A stretch of 7,016 bases of DNA from an uncultured Phascolarctobacterium sp. (GTDB lineage: Bacteria > Bacillota > Negativicutes > Acidaminococcales > Acidaminococcaceae): contig CAMFZA010000089.1 of assembly GCA_946002345.1 (NCBI GenBank), positions 1 through 7,016 on the forward strand. The letters run 5' to 3'. Positions 1 through 5,258 of the stretch are shown one piece after another. The position numbers were made by a program, and so were the translations under genes. The notes under the pieces were generated by a model. The model saw only the letters and a program-made list of their open reading frames with translations, did no database searches and was not told the DNA's origin. Position 1 is the first letter of the stretch, and each line of letters opens with the position of its first letter.

Positions 1-88
1 GGAGTGGGTGGGATTCGAACCCACGCACGGGGTAAACCGTCTAACGATTTAGCAAACCGTCCTCTTCAGCCAGCTTGAGTACCACTCC
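1..88 (-). tRNA. tRNA-Ser (anticodon GCU), 3' end at window edge
   Basis: Read on the minus strand this folds as a class II tRNA. The 7-bp acceptor stem pairs GGAGTGG (82-88) with CCACTCC (1-7). The anticodon stem ACGGT/ATCGT encloses the loop TTGCTAA, with anticodon GCT at 51-53. A long variable arm follows, then a T-arm GTGGG-TTCGAAT-CCCAC. The long variable arm and GCT anticodon identify serine, reading AGC and AGU codons. The discriminator base and any encoded CCA would lie left of position 1 and cannot be seen. Its T-arm and 3' acceptor region share an identical 20-nt block with the neighbouring serine tRNA gene (6-25 versus 171-190). Confidence 0.96.
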
Positions 89-104
89 ATTAGACTACTA
101 TATG

Positions 105-133
105 AGTATAACATAAATGTTGCCATTTGGCAA
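105..133 (-). promoter_or_regulatory. sigma70-type promoter of tRNA-Ser(GCU)
   Basis: On the minus strand there is a -35 TTGCCA (128-133, 5 of 6 to consensus), a 17-nt spacer and a -10 TATACT (105-110, 5 of 6). The -10 ends 16 nt before the mature tRNA 5' end at 88, leaving a short leader for RNase P. The match and position are good. A 5-bp inverted repeat (120-124 with 129-133) overlaps the -35 region, but no regulatory role can be claimed for it. Confidence 0.7.
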
Positions 134-161
134 GCATTATTTATGCTGTTTTTTAGCAAAA

Positions 162-251
162 TGGCGGAAAGGGTGGGATTCGAACCCACGGAGGGCTTGT
201 ACCCTCGCTAGTTTTCAAGACTAGAGCCTTAAACCACTCGGCCACCTTTCC
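162..251 (-). tRNA. tRNA-Ser (anticodon UGA), CCA encoded
   Basis: This is a class II tRNA on the minus strand. The acceptor stem pairs GGAAAGG (245-251) with CCTTTCC (166-172), followed by discriminator G and a genomically encoded CCA (162-164). The D-arm contains the usual GGCCGAGTGG block. The anticodon stem CTAGT/ACTAG holds the loop CTTGAAA, with anticodon TGA at 215-217. A long variable arm (GAGGG...CCCTC) and a GTGGG-TTCGAAT-CCCAC T-arm follow. It reads UCA and probably other UCN codons. It lies 73 nt upstream, in transcription order, of the tRNA-Ser(GCU) gene, and each has its own promoter. The sequence after CCA starts with TTTT but I see no convincing terminator on this strand. Confidence 0.97.
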
Positions 252-262
252 GTAACAGTATT

Positions 263-291
263 ATTTTACTAAAAAAATAGCTCCGCGTCAA
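263..291 (-). promoter_or_regulatory. sigma70-type promoter of tRNA-Ser(UGA)
   Basis: On the minus strand there is a -35 TTGACG (286-291, 5 of 6), a spacer of exactly 17 nt containing a T7 run, and a -10 TAAAAT (263-268, 5 of 6). The -10 ends 11 nt before the mature tRNA end at 251, so transcription should begin just ahead of the tRNA. The -35 sits only 5 nt past the stop codon of the cyclodeaminase-type gene, so gene end and promoter are almost superimposed. Confidence 0.78.
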
Positions 292-294
292 CTA
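271..294 (-). terminator. weak possible terminator after the cyclodeaminase-type gene
   Basis: On the minus strand TAGTT (290-294) can pair with AGCTA (278-282) around a 7-nt loop, followed directly by seven T residues (271-277). A five-pair stem with one G-T pair is weak, but the placement right after the stop codon and the uninterrupted T-tract fit intrinsic termination. It overlaps the tRNA-Ser(UGA) promoter, whose spacer contains the same T-tract, so the T-tract may simply be promoter sequence. Confidence 0.3.
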
Positions 295-296
295 GT

Positions 297-929
297 TTAT
301 CCTAGTGCTTTATCTGTCTCAGCCAAGGTCTCTTTTTCCAGCTCCTCTGCCGTCTTGAGCAGCTCGTCCAGCTCTGCAGCCACCTTGCGATTATACTCCT
401 CATCCTTAGTCAGGCCCAAATTAATGCGCACATTATACTCTGCACAGCGCAGTGCTGCCCGGGCCAGAAGAGCACTGCAAGCCCCATCCGTAATAACGCC
501 TGGGTTACCAATGCACACCAATCTTTGAGCCAGCTGAAGCACTCTGTAGGATGCTCTGGCAATGGCCAAGGGCACCTCCGCTGCCTGCTTGGCCGCATTA
601 CGGATGGCAGCAGTACGCGCTACCTTTTCTGCTTCCGTAGCCTTGGGCAGCTTATAGCAGGACATAAAGCTATTGAAAACAGTAGCATCCTCCTCCACCA
701 GTCTCAACAGGTTTTGGCGTATCTCCTCGGCTGCTGCCAAAAGCTCCTTGATTTCCGGCTCTACCGGCGCAAATTTTTCCTTGCCCAGGGTCAAGTTAGC
801 TACCATGGAGGATAGCGCCGCCGCCAAGGCTCCGGCCATGGCCGCACCACCGCCACCACCAGGGGCCGGCGCACTGCTGGCAAGCGCTGTCAAAAATTCC
901 TTACTCGTCAAATCTGTCAATGTGCTCAT
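297..929 (-). CDS. FtcD-type cyclodeaminase/cyclohydrolase family protein
   Basis: The 210-residue soluble protein matches the formiminotransferase-cyclodeaminase C-terminal domain family (FTCD_C). Members act on formimino- or methenyl-tetrahydrofolate in one-carbon and histidine/purine breakdown. Visible family features are a Ser/Pro-rich N-terminus ending in P-G-G-G-G-G-A-A (about residues 23-30), an Ala-rich helical body, an acidic D/E stretch near 79-82, and a conserved G-N-P-G-V-I-T-D block at about 141-148. There is no formiminotransferase domain, so this is the stand-alone form. I chose the ATG at 929 over the in-frame ATG at 935, because the AGGAGG at 937-942 is 7 nt from the former and only 1 nt from the latter. 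It is a single-gene unit between the LPS-operon terminator and the serine tRNA genes. The exact substrate is uncertain; methenyl-THF cyclohydrolase activity is an inference. Confidence 0.9.
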   Translation of the reverse strand: MSTLTDLTSKEFLTALASSAPAPGGGGGAAMAGALAAALSSMVANLTLGKEKFAPVEPEIKELLAAAEEIRQNLLRLVEEDATVFNSFMSCYKLPKATEAEKVARTAAIRNAAKQAAEVPLAIARASYRVLQLAQRLVCIGNPGVITDGACSALLARAALRCAEYNVRINLGLTKDEEYNRKVAAELDELLKTAEELEKETLAETDKALG

Positions 930-936
930 CTTCATT

Positions 937-942
937 CCTCCT
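937..942 (-). promoter_or_regulatory. Shine-Dalgarno site deciding the cyclodeaminase start
   Basis: A perfect AGGAGG lies 7 nt before the ATG at 929 and 1 nt before the ATG at 935. The spacing favours initiation at the second ATG, which removes two residues (M-K) from the longest reading. Confidence 0.8.
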
Positions 943-963
943 CATAGTCTTAACAATGCTTGC

Positions 964-992
964 TGCATACTACACAAAAGGCTATGGGTCAA
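964..992 (-). promoter_or_regulatory. possible promoter of the cyclodeaminase-type gene
   Basis: On the minus strand TTGACC (987-992, 5 of 6 to the -35 consensus) is separated by 17 nt from TATGCA (964-969), a poor -10 with three matches. It is the best candidate between the terminator and the gene start. The -35 lies inside the terminator hairpin. The weak -10 keeps confidence low; readthrough from upstream is an alternative. Confidence 0.25.
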
Positions 993-1020
993 ACACAGCA
1001 TTGTGTTCGGCCACATAGCC
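976..1020 (-). terminator. intrinsic terminator of the LPS-export operon
   Basis: Five bases after the stop codon of the RuvX-like gene the minus strand forms a long hairpin. The outer arms GGCTATG (1014-1020) and CATAGCC (980-986) extend inward through GG/CC with one bulged T. An inner AACACA/TGTGTT stem closes an ATGC loop. TTTT (976-979) follows at once. The U-tract is short but the stem is strong and correctly placed. Confidence 0.82.
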
Positions 1021-1025
1021 TTAAA

Positions 1026-1430
1026 TCATTGCGCTAACCACCGCCGCACCTGCACCACTGCAGCGTATGCATCCAGTGGCTGAGGCGGCACCAGCATTCC
1101 CAAGGGTACCAGCCTGCGCCAGCCTTGTGGTGGGTTTACCTGCCAATATAGGGTACGTGCCTCTTCGGTGCTGTGGGCTTCACCTATCAATGCCAAGGGC
1201 ACCCCAGGAAAGGCCCTGCGCACAGCGTCACTTATGCTCTTACTGTTGGTGCCATCACCCATAACAATGCCACCAAGCTTATGCGTAGCCACAAAAGCGC
1301 GCAACTCTTGGTCAATATGCTGGGTCATGGCAATATGCAATGCCACTATTGCCCCTGCCCTATCCACCAAGGCCAGACCCGTTTTGCTGCGGCCTGGGTC
1401 AATACCCAAATAATAAGTTTCCTTATTCAT
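1026..1430 (-). CDS. RuvX/YqgF-like RNase H-fold protein
   Basis: This 134-residue protein has the architecture of the YqgF/RuvX family (pre-16S rRNA processing nuclease or putative Holliday junction resolvase). A first beta-strand G-I-D-P-G-R-S-K-T-G carries Asp11. There is a G-D-G-T turn at 58-61, an E-A-H-S-T-x-x-A-R segment at 84-91 resembling the D-E-R-x-S/T-x-x-A motif of RuvX with Glu84 kept, and a terminal D-A-Y-A-A-V helix with Asp120. Length is close to that of RuvX (about 140). The W-R-R-L-V-P-L-G region (104-111) and the Pro-rich turn at 115-118 differ from canonical RuvX, so it is more likely a divergent paralogue than the housekeeping gene. The start ATG overlaps the end of the DUF3084 gene by 8 nt (ATGAATAA), which suggests translational coupling. 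It is the last gene of the unit, followed by the terminator. Nuclease activity is inferred from the retained acidic residues. Confidence 0.82.
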   Translation of the reverse strand: MNKETYYLGIDPGRSKTGLALVDRAGAIVALHIAMTQHIDQELRAFVATHKLGGIVMGDGTNSKSISDAVRRAFPGVPLALIGEAHSTEEARTLYWQVNPPQGWRRLVPLGMLVPPQPLDAYAAVVQVRRWLAQ

Positions 1431-2595
1431 CTACTTCACTCTTGGTCTGCTTCGGAATAACCTCCAGCCGCAGCCGTACCGGTCCTGCAGTGGTAATGTC
1501 GCCCTTGGCATAGGCCTTGATGGTAAAGGCACCACTGGTACGACGAATGGCGTTGCTGGTTTCAATCATGGTGGCTGCATCCATATTACCCACCTTGCCG
1601 CTCAAGGGGTCGGGCAGAACACCGGCCTGCACAGCCTGATGATTTACCTGGGTCAAAAAGCCCATGAGCAGGTTATCATGGCTGGCCGAGTCAGTATGTA
1701 GGTCATAATCAGCACTGTAGATCAAGGTGCCATCAGGATAAATAAACTGGTTCTCGAACATTTCGATTTCGCAAACAGCCAGCTCACCCACGATTATATT
1801 GGCTACCGTGCGCACTCTAAAGAACAAGTTACCCTTGCTCTTGTCCAGGGCTCGCACTGCATTGTCCACAGCACCCCGACTAAGCCAAATGGCCTGCAGG
1901 GGCTGCTCACTTTGCCGCATGCCCAAGCGCTCCAGAGCCGCTTCATTTGCATTTTGCAAAAGCCAATTTACCTGTGCCAGGTTGGCATCATGCTTAAGGC
2001 CGCCCCGCATTACACCAGCGTAAACAACCTCACCAGCACGGTAATATACCTGACCCTCGCGCATATTGATAATACCCTTGCGCAGGTCATCCGTGGTTTT
2101 TTCCAGCTCTTCAATTTCACTTGTCAGCTGGGCCTTGGACTCAGTCAGAGTGGTCAGTTCCTCCTGAGCCTTACTATACATGCTATTCACCTCGGCGAGC
2201 TTCGCCTCCATAGCATCATTTTCGCGCATGCTGGCCTGCATTTTAGCGTCCAGCTCGCTAATTTTTTTATTTTGCTCCTCCACTCGCTCCTTAGCTGCGT
2301 CTAATGCCACCGCAGCCCCTGCTTTTTCTGCATTAAGCAGCTTCAGCTCCCGCTGCAGCTTGTCCATGCCAAACAGGGCTGTGCGTGCACTTTGAGAGGA
2401 AACAGCCATAACGCCTATGGTAAGCACTGCAATAATAGTGCCACTGGTTACAGTCAGCAAGATGGATGTATGCTTGGGCCTAAGGCCAAAGATGGACATT
2501 CTTTTTTTGCCTATTTTGCTGCCCATTTTATCGGCCAGATAAGCGATAAAACCGCCCACTATAGCCATAATGATAATTAATCTGATACCTACCAA
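1423..2595 (-). CDS. DUF3084 family membrane-anchored coiled-coil protein
   Basis: The 390-residue protein has two N-terminal membrane segments (about 3-20 and 44-66) separated by a short basic loop reading G-K-K-R-M-S-I-F-G-L-R-P-K-H-T. That loop, together with the preceding D-K-M-G-S-K-I-G, is the hallmark of DUF3084, a family known from cyanobacteria, Deinococcus-type bacteria and Negativicutes. A long heptad-rich coiled coil follows (about 76-176), then a mixed globular domain (about 180-383) starting near E-G-Q-V-Y-Y-R-A-G-E-V-V. Topology suggests that the coiled coil and C-terminal domain sit on one side of the inner membrane, probably periplasmic (inference). The start is TTG, supported by GAGGTGG at 2600-2606, and an upstream in-frame TGA rules out a longer form. 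The gene follows the LptF/G permease after a 56-nt gap and overlaps the RuvX-like gene. Function is unknown; an envelope or LPS-related role is suggested only by context. Confidence 0.9.
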   Translation of the reverse strand: MVGIRLIIIMAIVGGFIAYLADKMGSKIGKKRMSIFGLRPKHTSILLTVTSGTIIAVLTIGVMAVSSQSARTALFGMDKLQRELKLLNAEKAGAAVALDAAKERVEEQNKKISELDAKMQASMRENDAMEAKLAEVNSMYSKAQEELTTLTESKAQLTSEIEELEKTTDDLRKGIINMREGQVYYRAGEVVYAGVMRGGLKHDANLAQVNWLLQNANEAALERLGMRQSEQPLQAIWLSRGAVDNAVRALDKSKGNLFFRVRTVANIIVGELAVCEIEMFENQFIYPDGTLIYSADYDLHTDSASHDNLLMGFLTQVNHQAVQAGVLPDPLSGKVGNMDAATMIETSNAIRRTSGAFTIKAYAKGDITTAGPVRLRLEVIPKQTKSEVDE

Positions 2596-2599
2596 CGGG

Positions 2600-2606
2600 C
2601 CACCTC
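2600..2606 (-). promoter_or_regulatory. Shine-Dalgarno site supporting a TTG start
   Basis: GAGGTGG on the minus strand lies upstream of the TTG at 2593-2595, with 7 nt between its GAGG core and the start. No ATG or GTG with comparable support exists nearby; the next in-frame ATG is residue 10, inside the first membrane segment. Confidence 0.65.
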
Positions 2607-2611
2607 TCTTC

Positions 2612-2633
2612 GAGGCTAGCTTTTGTCAGCCTC
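2612..2633 (-). other. intercistronic hairpin between permease and DUF3084 genes
   Basis: On the minus strand GAGGCT (2628-2633) can pair with AGCCTC (2612-2617) around a 10-nt loop. No T-run follows, so it is not an intrinsic terminator. It occupies the widest gap of the operon and sits about 5 nt upstream of the ribosome-binding site. It could mark an RNA processing or stability point, or tune translation of the DUF3084 gene; this is inference. Confidence 0.4.
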
Positions 2634-2651
2634 TTGCAAAGTCAAATCTCG

Positions 2652-3743
2652 TTAAATATTTTTCTTCTTCATAAAATACAGACCTATGCCCAGGCATAAA
2701 ATGTTGGGCAATGCACAGGCCAGCAGCGGCGGCATGGCGCCACCCTTGCCCAAGCCGGTGGTAAAGGTCATGACTGCGTAATAAATAAAGATGACAATAA
2801 CACTAATGCCCAAGCCTATGGAGGAGCTAGTTCTTTGCTTTTGAGTGCCCAGACAGGCGCCAATCATGGCAAAGAAGAAGCTGGCCAAGGGAATATTGAT
2901 ACGCATGAAAATCTCACACCATTGGCGGTTGGTGGGGCTCTTTTGCTCCTCCAGCATGCCAATATACTCCCGCAGCTCCCGGATGGTCATCTCCTCCGGC
3001 TCCTTTTGCTCCCAAGAAATCTGCTTAGGTGAAAAGCTCAGGGGAATGATCTGCTCTGTAAATTTGGCAGAGCTGGTTACGCCCTCTTGGTCATCCAGAG
3101 CAAAGACATTGCCATTGACAATGCGCCAGGCGCCGTTTTCCCAATAGCCCTCACGAGCAGTCTGAATGCGGGAAATACGACCCTTGTTGAATTCCTCAAT
3201 GGTAATATCCGTCATCTTACCCTTTTTCTCATCAAACTTATTGGCATAAGTAACTCTTTGAGTTGTGCCACTGATGGTTTTGATGACGATATGCTCCTGA
3301 GTGGTGGGTCTGGTGTTATGCTTAATCTCTTCGTTCAAAATACGCCTTGATTCTGCCTTGGAAAAGGGCACCATTTTTTCGGCCCACACCAATGAGAACA
3401 TGCTGACGATAAAGCCAACCACCAGTACAGGTGCCACAATGCGGTAATAGCTGACGCCACCTGCCTTCATAGCGGTGATTTCGCTGCTACCGGACAGCTT
3501 GCCAAAGGCCATAAGGGCCGCCAAAAGCATGGACATGGGGAAGGTGTAGTTGATGATTTCCGGCATGTTGTACATGAACAGGCGGGCAATGGTCTCCAAA
3601 GGCGCACCATATTTGGTGATATATTGGGTGATTTTGAACAGCATGGTGCTGGCGATAAAGATGCTGGAGAAAGCGGCAACACCGAAGGCGAAGGGATAGC
3701 GCAGTTCCTTTAAGACATAACGGTCTAATAATCGTAAACGCAC
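2652..3743 (-). CDS. LptF/LptG family LPS export permease
   Basis: The 363-residue inner-membrane protein belongs to the YjgP/YjgQ family, the transmembrane half of the LptB2FG ABC transporter that extracts LPS from the outer leaflet of the inner membrane. Three N-terminal membrane segments (about 15-36, 59-81 and 102-122) precede a periplasmic beta-jellyroll domain (about 125-275). Three C-terminal segments follow (about 280-299, 306-327 and 338-358), which is the family layout. The cytoplasmic coupling region S-G-S-S-E-I-T-A-M-K-A-G-G-V-S (84-98) matches the site that docks on LptB. The start codon is GTG, 7 nt after a perfect AGGAGG. The gene follows lptB by 11 nt. Only one such permease gene is present, where proteobacteria usually have adjacent lptF and lptG; whether it acts as a homodimer or with a partner encoded elsewhere cannot be decided here. 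Confidence 0.95.
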   Translation of the reverse strand: MRLRLLDRYVLKELRYPFAFGVAAFSSIFIASTMLFKITQYITKYGAPLETIARLFMYNMPEIINYTFPMSMLLAALMAFGKLSGSSEITAMKAGGVSYYRIVAPVLVVGFIVSMFSLVWAEKMVPFSKAESRRILNEEIKHNTRPTTQEHIVIKTISGTTQRVTYANKFDEKKGKMTDITIEEFNKGRISRIQTAREGYWENGAWRIVNGNVFALDDQEGVTSSAKFTEQIIPLSFSPKQISWEQKEPEEMTIRELREYIGMLEEQKSPTNRQWCEIFMRINIPLASFFFAMIGACLGTQKQRTSSSIGLGISVIVIFIYYAVMTFTTGLGKGGAMPPLLACALPNILCLGIGLYFMKKKNI

Positions 3744-3750
3744 TTTTCTT

Positions 3751-3756
3751 CCTCCT
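3751..3756 (-). promoter_or_regulatory. Shine-Dalgarno site of the permease gene overlapping the lptB stop
   Basis: AGGAGG on the minus strand overlaps the lptB stop codon TAG (3755-3757) and lies 7 nt before the GTG start at 3743. The overlap ties translation of the permease to termination on lptB, which fits the fixed stoichiometry of the two transporter subunits (inference). Confidence 0.8.
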
Positions 3757-4474
3757 ACATGCTAAAGTTATCGCCCAAGTAGTATTTACGAGCGATGGGG
3801 TCATTGGCAATGGTTTCGCTGTCACCATGGAGCAAAATCTTGCCATTGGCCAGGATATAAGCCTTGTCCACAATGCTCAAGGTTTCGCGCACGTTGTGGT
3901 CGGTGATAAGGATGCCGATGCCCCGCTTGGCCAAATGGGCAATCATACCCTGAATATCGGCCACGGCAATGGGGTCAATGCCGGCGAAGGGCTCATCCAG
4001 CAAAATGAAGGCCGGGTCCGTAGCCAAGGCACGGGCGATTTCTACGCGGCGGCGCTCACCACCGGACAAAGCCTTGCCCTCGCTCTTGCGCACATGATTC
4101 AAACGAAATTCATCCAGCAGAGCATTCATTTTTGCCACTCTTTCCTCGGCAGACAATTCCGTGGTCTCCAAAATAGCCAGGATATTGTCTTCAACGGACA
4201 TTTTGCTAAAAATGGATGCTTCCTGTGGCAGATAGCCGATGCCAGCTCGAGCACGCTCATACATGGGCATTTTGGAGATGTCCCGACCATCCAAAGTGAC
4301 AGTACCAGCGTTGGGTGTTTCGATACCAACAATCATATAGAAGGTGGTAGTTTTGCCAGCACCGTTGGGCCCCAAAAGGCCCACAACTGTACCCTGCTCC
4401 ACTTCAATGCTCACACCGTCCACTACATGACGTTCATTATAAATTTTTACCAGGTTATCGGTTCTAATAATCAA
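3755..4474 (-). CDS. lptB: LptB, LPS export ABC transporter ATPase
   Basis: This 239-residue cytoplasmic ATPase powers LPS extraction with the LptF/G permease. All ABC motifs are intact: Walker A G-P-N-G-A-G-K-T (35-42), Q-loop at Gln84 in Y-L-P-Q-E-A-S, signature L-S-G-G-E (137-141), Walker B I-L-L-D-E-P with Asp160 and Glu161, D-loop G-I-D-P, and H-loop His193 in I-T-D-H-N-V-R-E-T. The Y-L-P-Q-E-A-S-I-F segment and the D-H-N-V-R-E-T-L stretch are characteristic of LptB among ABC proteins, and length matches the E. coli protein (241). Translation starts at TTG (4472-4474), supported by GGAGG 8 nt upstream. The gene lies 18 nt after lptA. Confidence 0.97.
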   Translation of the reverse strand: MIIRTDNLVKIYNERHVVDGVSIEVEQGTVVGLLGPNGAGKTTTFYMIVGIETPNAGTVTLDGRDISKMPMYERARAGIGYLPQEASIFSKMSVEDNILAILETTELSAEERVAKMNALLDEFRLNHVRKSEGKALSGGERRRVEIARALATDPAFILLDEPFAGIDPIAVADIQGMIAHLAKRGIGILITDHNVRETLSIVDKAYILANGKILLHGDSETIANDPIARKYYLGDNFSM

Positions 4475-4482
4475 GCTTGTGT

Positions 4483-4487
4483 CCTCC
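4483..4487 (-). promoter_or_regulatory. Shine-Dalgarno site supporting the lptB TTG start
   Basis: GGAGG on the minus strand lies 8 nt before TTG at 4472-4474. The resulting N-terminus ([10 protein letters not shown]) aligns with the usual LptB start, just ahead of the first ABC beta-strand. Confidence 0.7.
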
Positions 4488-4492
4488 GTCCC

Positions 4493-5251
4493 TTAAGCCA
4501 GAGTTTTTGCAGCCTGTTGTTCCTTGCCGGGAAGAGCGGGCTGCTTTTCGGGAACGTAATAGATGGTTACATCGCCATCAGCCATGGCTACATTAGCATT
4601 GGTCAGGCGCAGCTTATCACCGGAAACAGTGTTACCGTTTTGGGTGGCGGTAGCGTTGCCTTGCAGCTCCACATATCCCCCCTTATCGGTTTTATACACG
4701 GCGCTGTTGGCCGCTGCAGTCAAATCACGGGCAGGGCTATCAATGGTAACACCGCCGGTGGCATTGGCAATGCCCTGAGCAATGTCATAATCAATTTTAC
4801 CAGCCTTGAGCACGCTGCCATCAGTGTCGGTAAGACGAGCCCAGCCGCCCATGGTTTCGGCATACTGGCGTCCCTTGTAATAATCAATGCGGTCCGCGCT
4901 GATGGTTTTGCCCTCTTTAGTGAGGGAAGCATTACCAACGGCAGACATATCGTTTTCGTTGTGGGCAATAAATTCACGGCACACAATGTGAGCATCAGCT
5001 CTGTCCACCATAACATTGCCTACCAGCAGACCACTTTTTTTCTTGCTGTTAAACTTAGCATAATTGGCAGTGGCCACGCCTCCATCCTGCTTGAGCTCCA
5101 CGTGGCCCTTGGCCTCGCCCTCGCCTGTTTGCAGGTTGTATTCTAACTCATCGGCCTTAACACTGAAGTTATTGGCTGCTGCCCACACGCAGGAGTGCAG
5201 TCCCAGTGTTAAAGCCATGGCTACCATTGCCAGGATTAATTTCTTCTTCAT
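4493..5251 (-). CDS. lptA: LptA, periplasmic LPS bridge protein
   Basis: LptA (OstA-like N-domain) polymerises into the beta-jellyroll bridge that carries LPS across the periplasm from LptC to LptD. The 252-residue reading begins at the ATG at 5251, which gives a textbook signal peptide: M-K-K-K, a hydrophobic core to about residue 19, and a V-W-A/A cleavage site near residue 24. The longer in-frame reading from 5287 would add 12 residues ahead of that signal and intrude on lptC. Mature LptA shows seven glycine-anchored units, with Gly at 49, 78, 106, 135, 166, 198 and 226. It is about 228 residues when mature, longer than E. coli LptA (185 before processing), so it may form a longer module. 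The C-terminal ~20 residues are Pro/Gln/Lys-rich and look unstructured. The gene starts 7 nt after the lptC stop with only a weak ribosome site, so coupled translation is likely. Confidence 0.93.
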   Translation of the reverse strand: MKKKLILAMVAMALTLGLHSCVWAAANNFSVKADELEYNLQTGEGEAKGHVELKQDGGVATANYAKFNSKKKSGLLVGNVMVDRADAHIVCREFIAHNENDMSAVGNASLTKEGKTISADRIDYYKGRQYAETMGGWARLTDTDGSVLKAGKIDYDIAQGIANATGGVTIDSPARDLTAAANSAVYKTDKGGYVELQGNATATQNGNTVSGDKLRLTNANVAMADGDVTIYYVPEKQPALPGKEQQAAKTLA

Positions 5252-5258
5252 TATCACT

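Noticed and set aside
133..154. Terminator-like hairpin with a T6 run on the plus strand between the tRNA genes
   Set aside because: The stem is only 5 AT-rich base pairs, and no plus-strand gene lies upstream of it. On the minus strand, where the tRNA genes are, no T-run follows.
525..1083. Overlapping plus-strand open frames (525-815 and 673-1083) opposite the cyclodeaminase gene
   Set aside because: They are antisense to a gene with clear family motifs, cross a terminator hairpin, and show no domain or ribosome-binding site.
2622..2645. TTGACT as a -35 for an internal promoter ahead of the DUF3084 gene
   Set aside because: No acceptable -10 hexamer lies 16-18 nt downstream; the candidates AAGCTA and AGCTAG match poorly.
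3827..5146. 439-residue open frame on the plus strand opposite lptB and lptA
   Set aside because: It is fully antisense to two well-recognised genes with intact motifs, has no ribosome-binding site or recognisable domain, and reads as a low-information shadow. Its length reflects the codon use of the real genes.
5180..5251. Possible lipoprotein signal in LptA (L-H-S-C ending at Cys21)
   Set aside because: His at the -2 position does not fit the lipobox, and a good A-x-A-type signal peptidase I site (V-W-A) follows three residues later.
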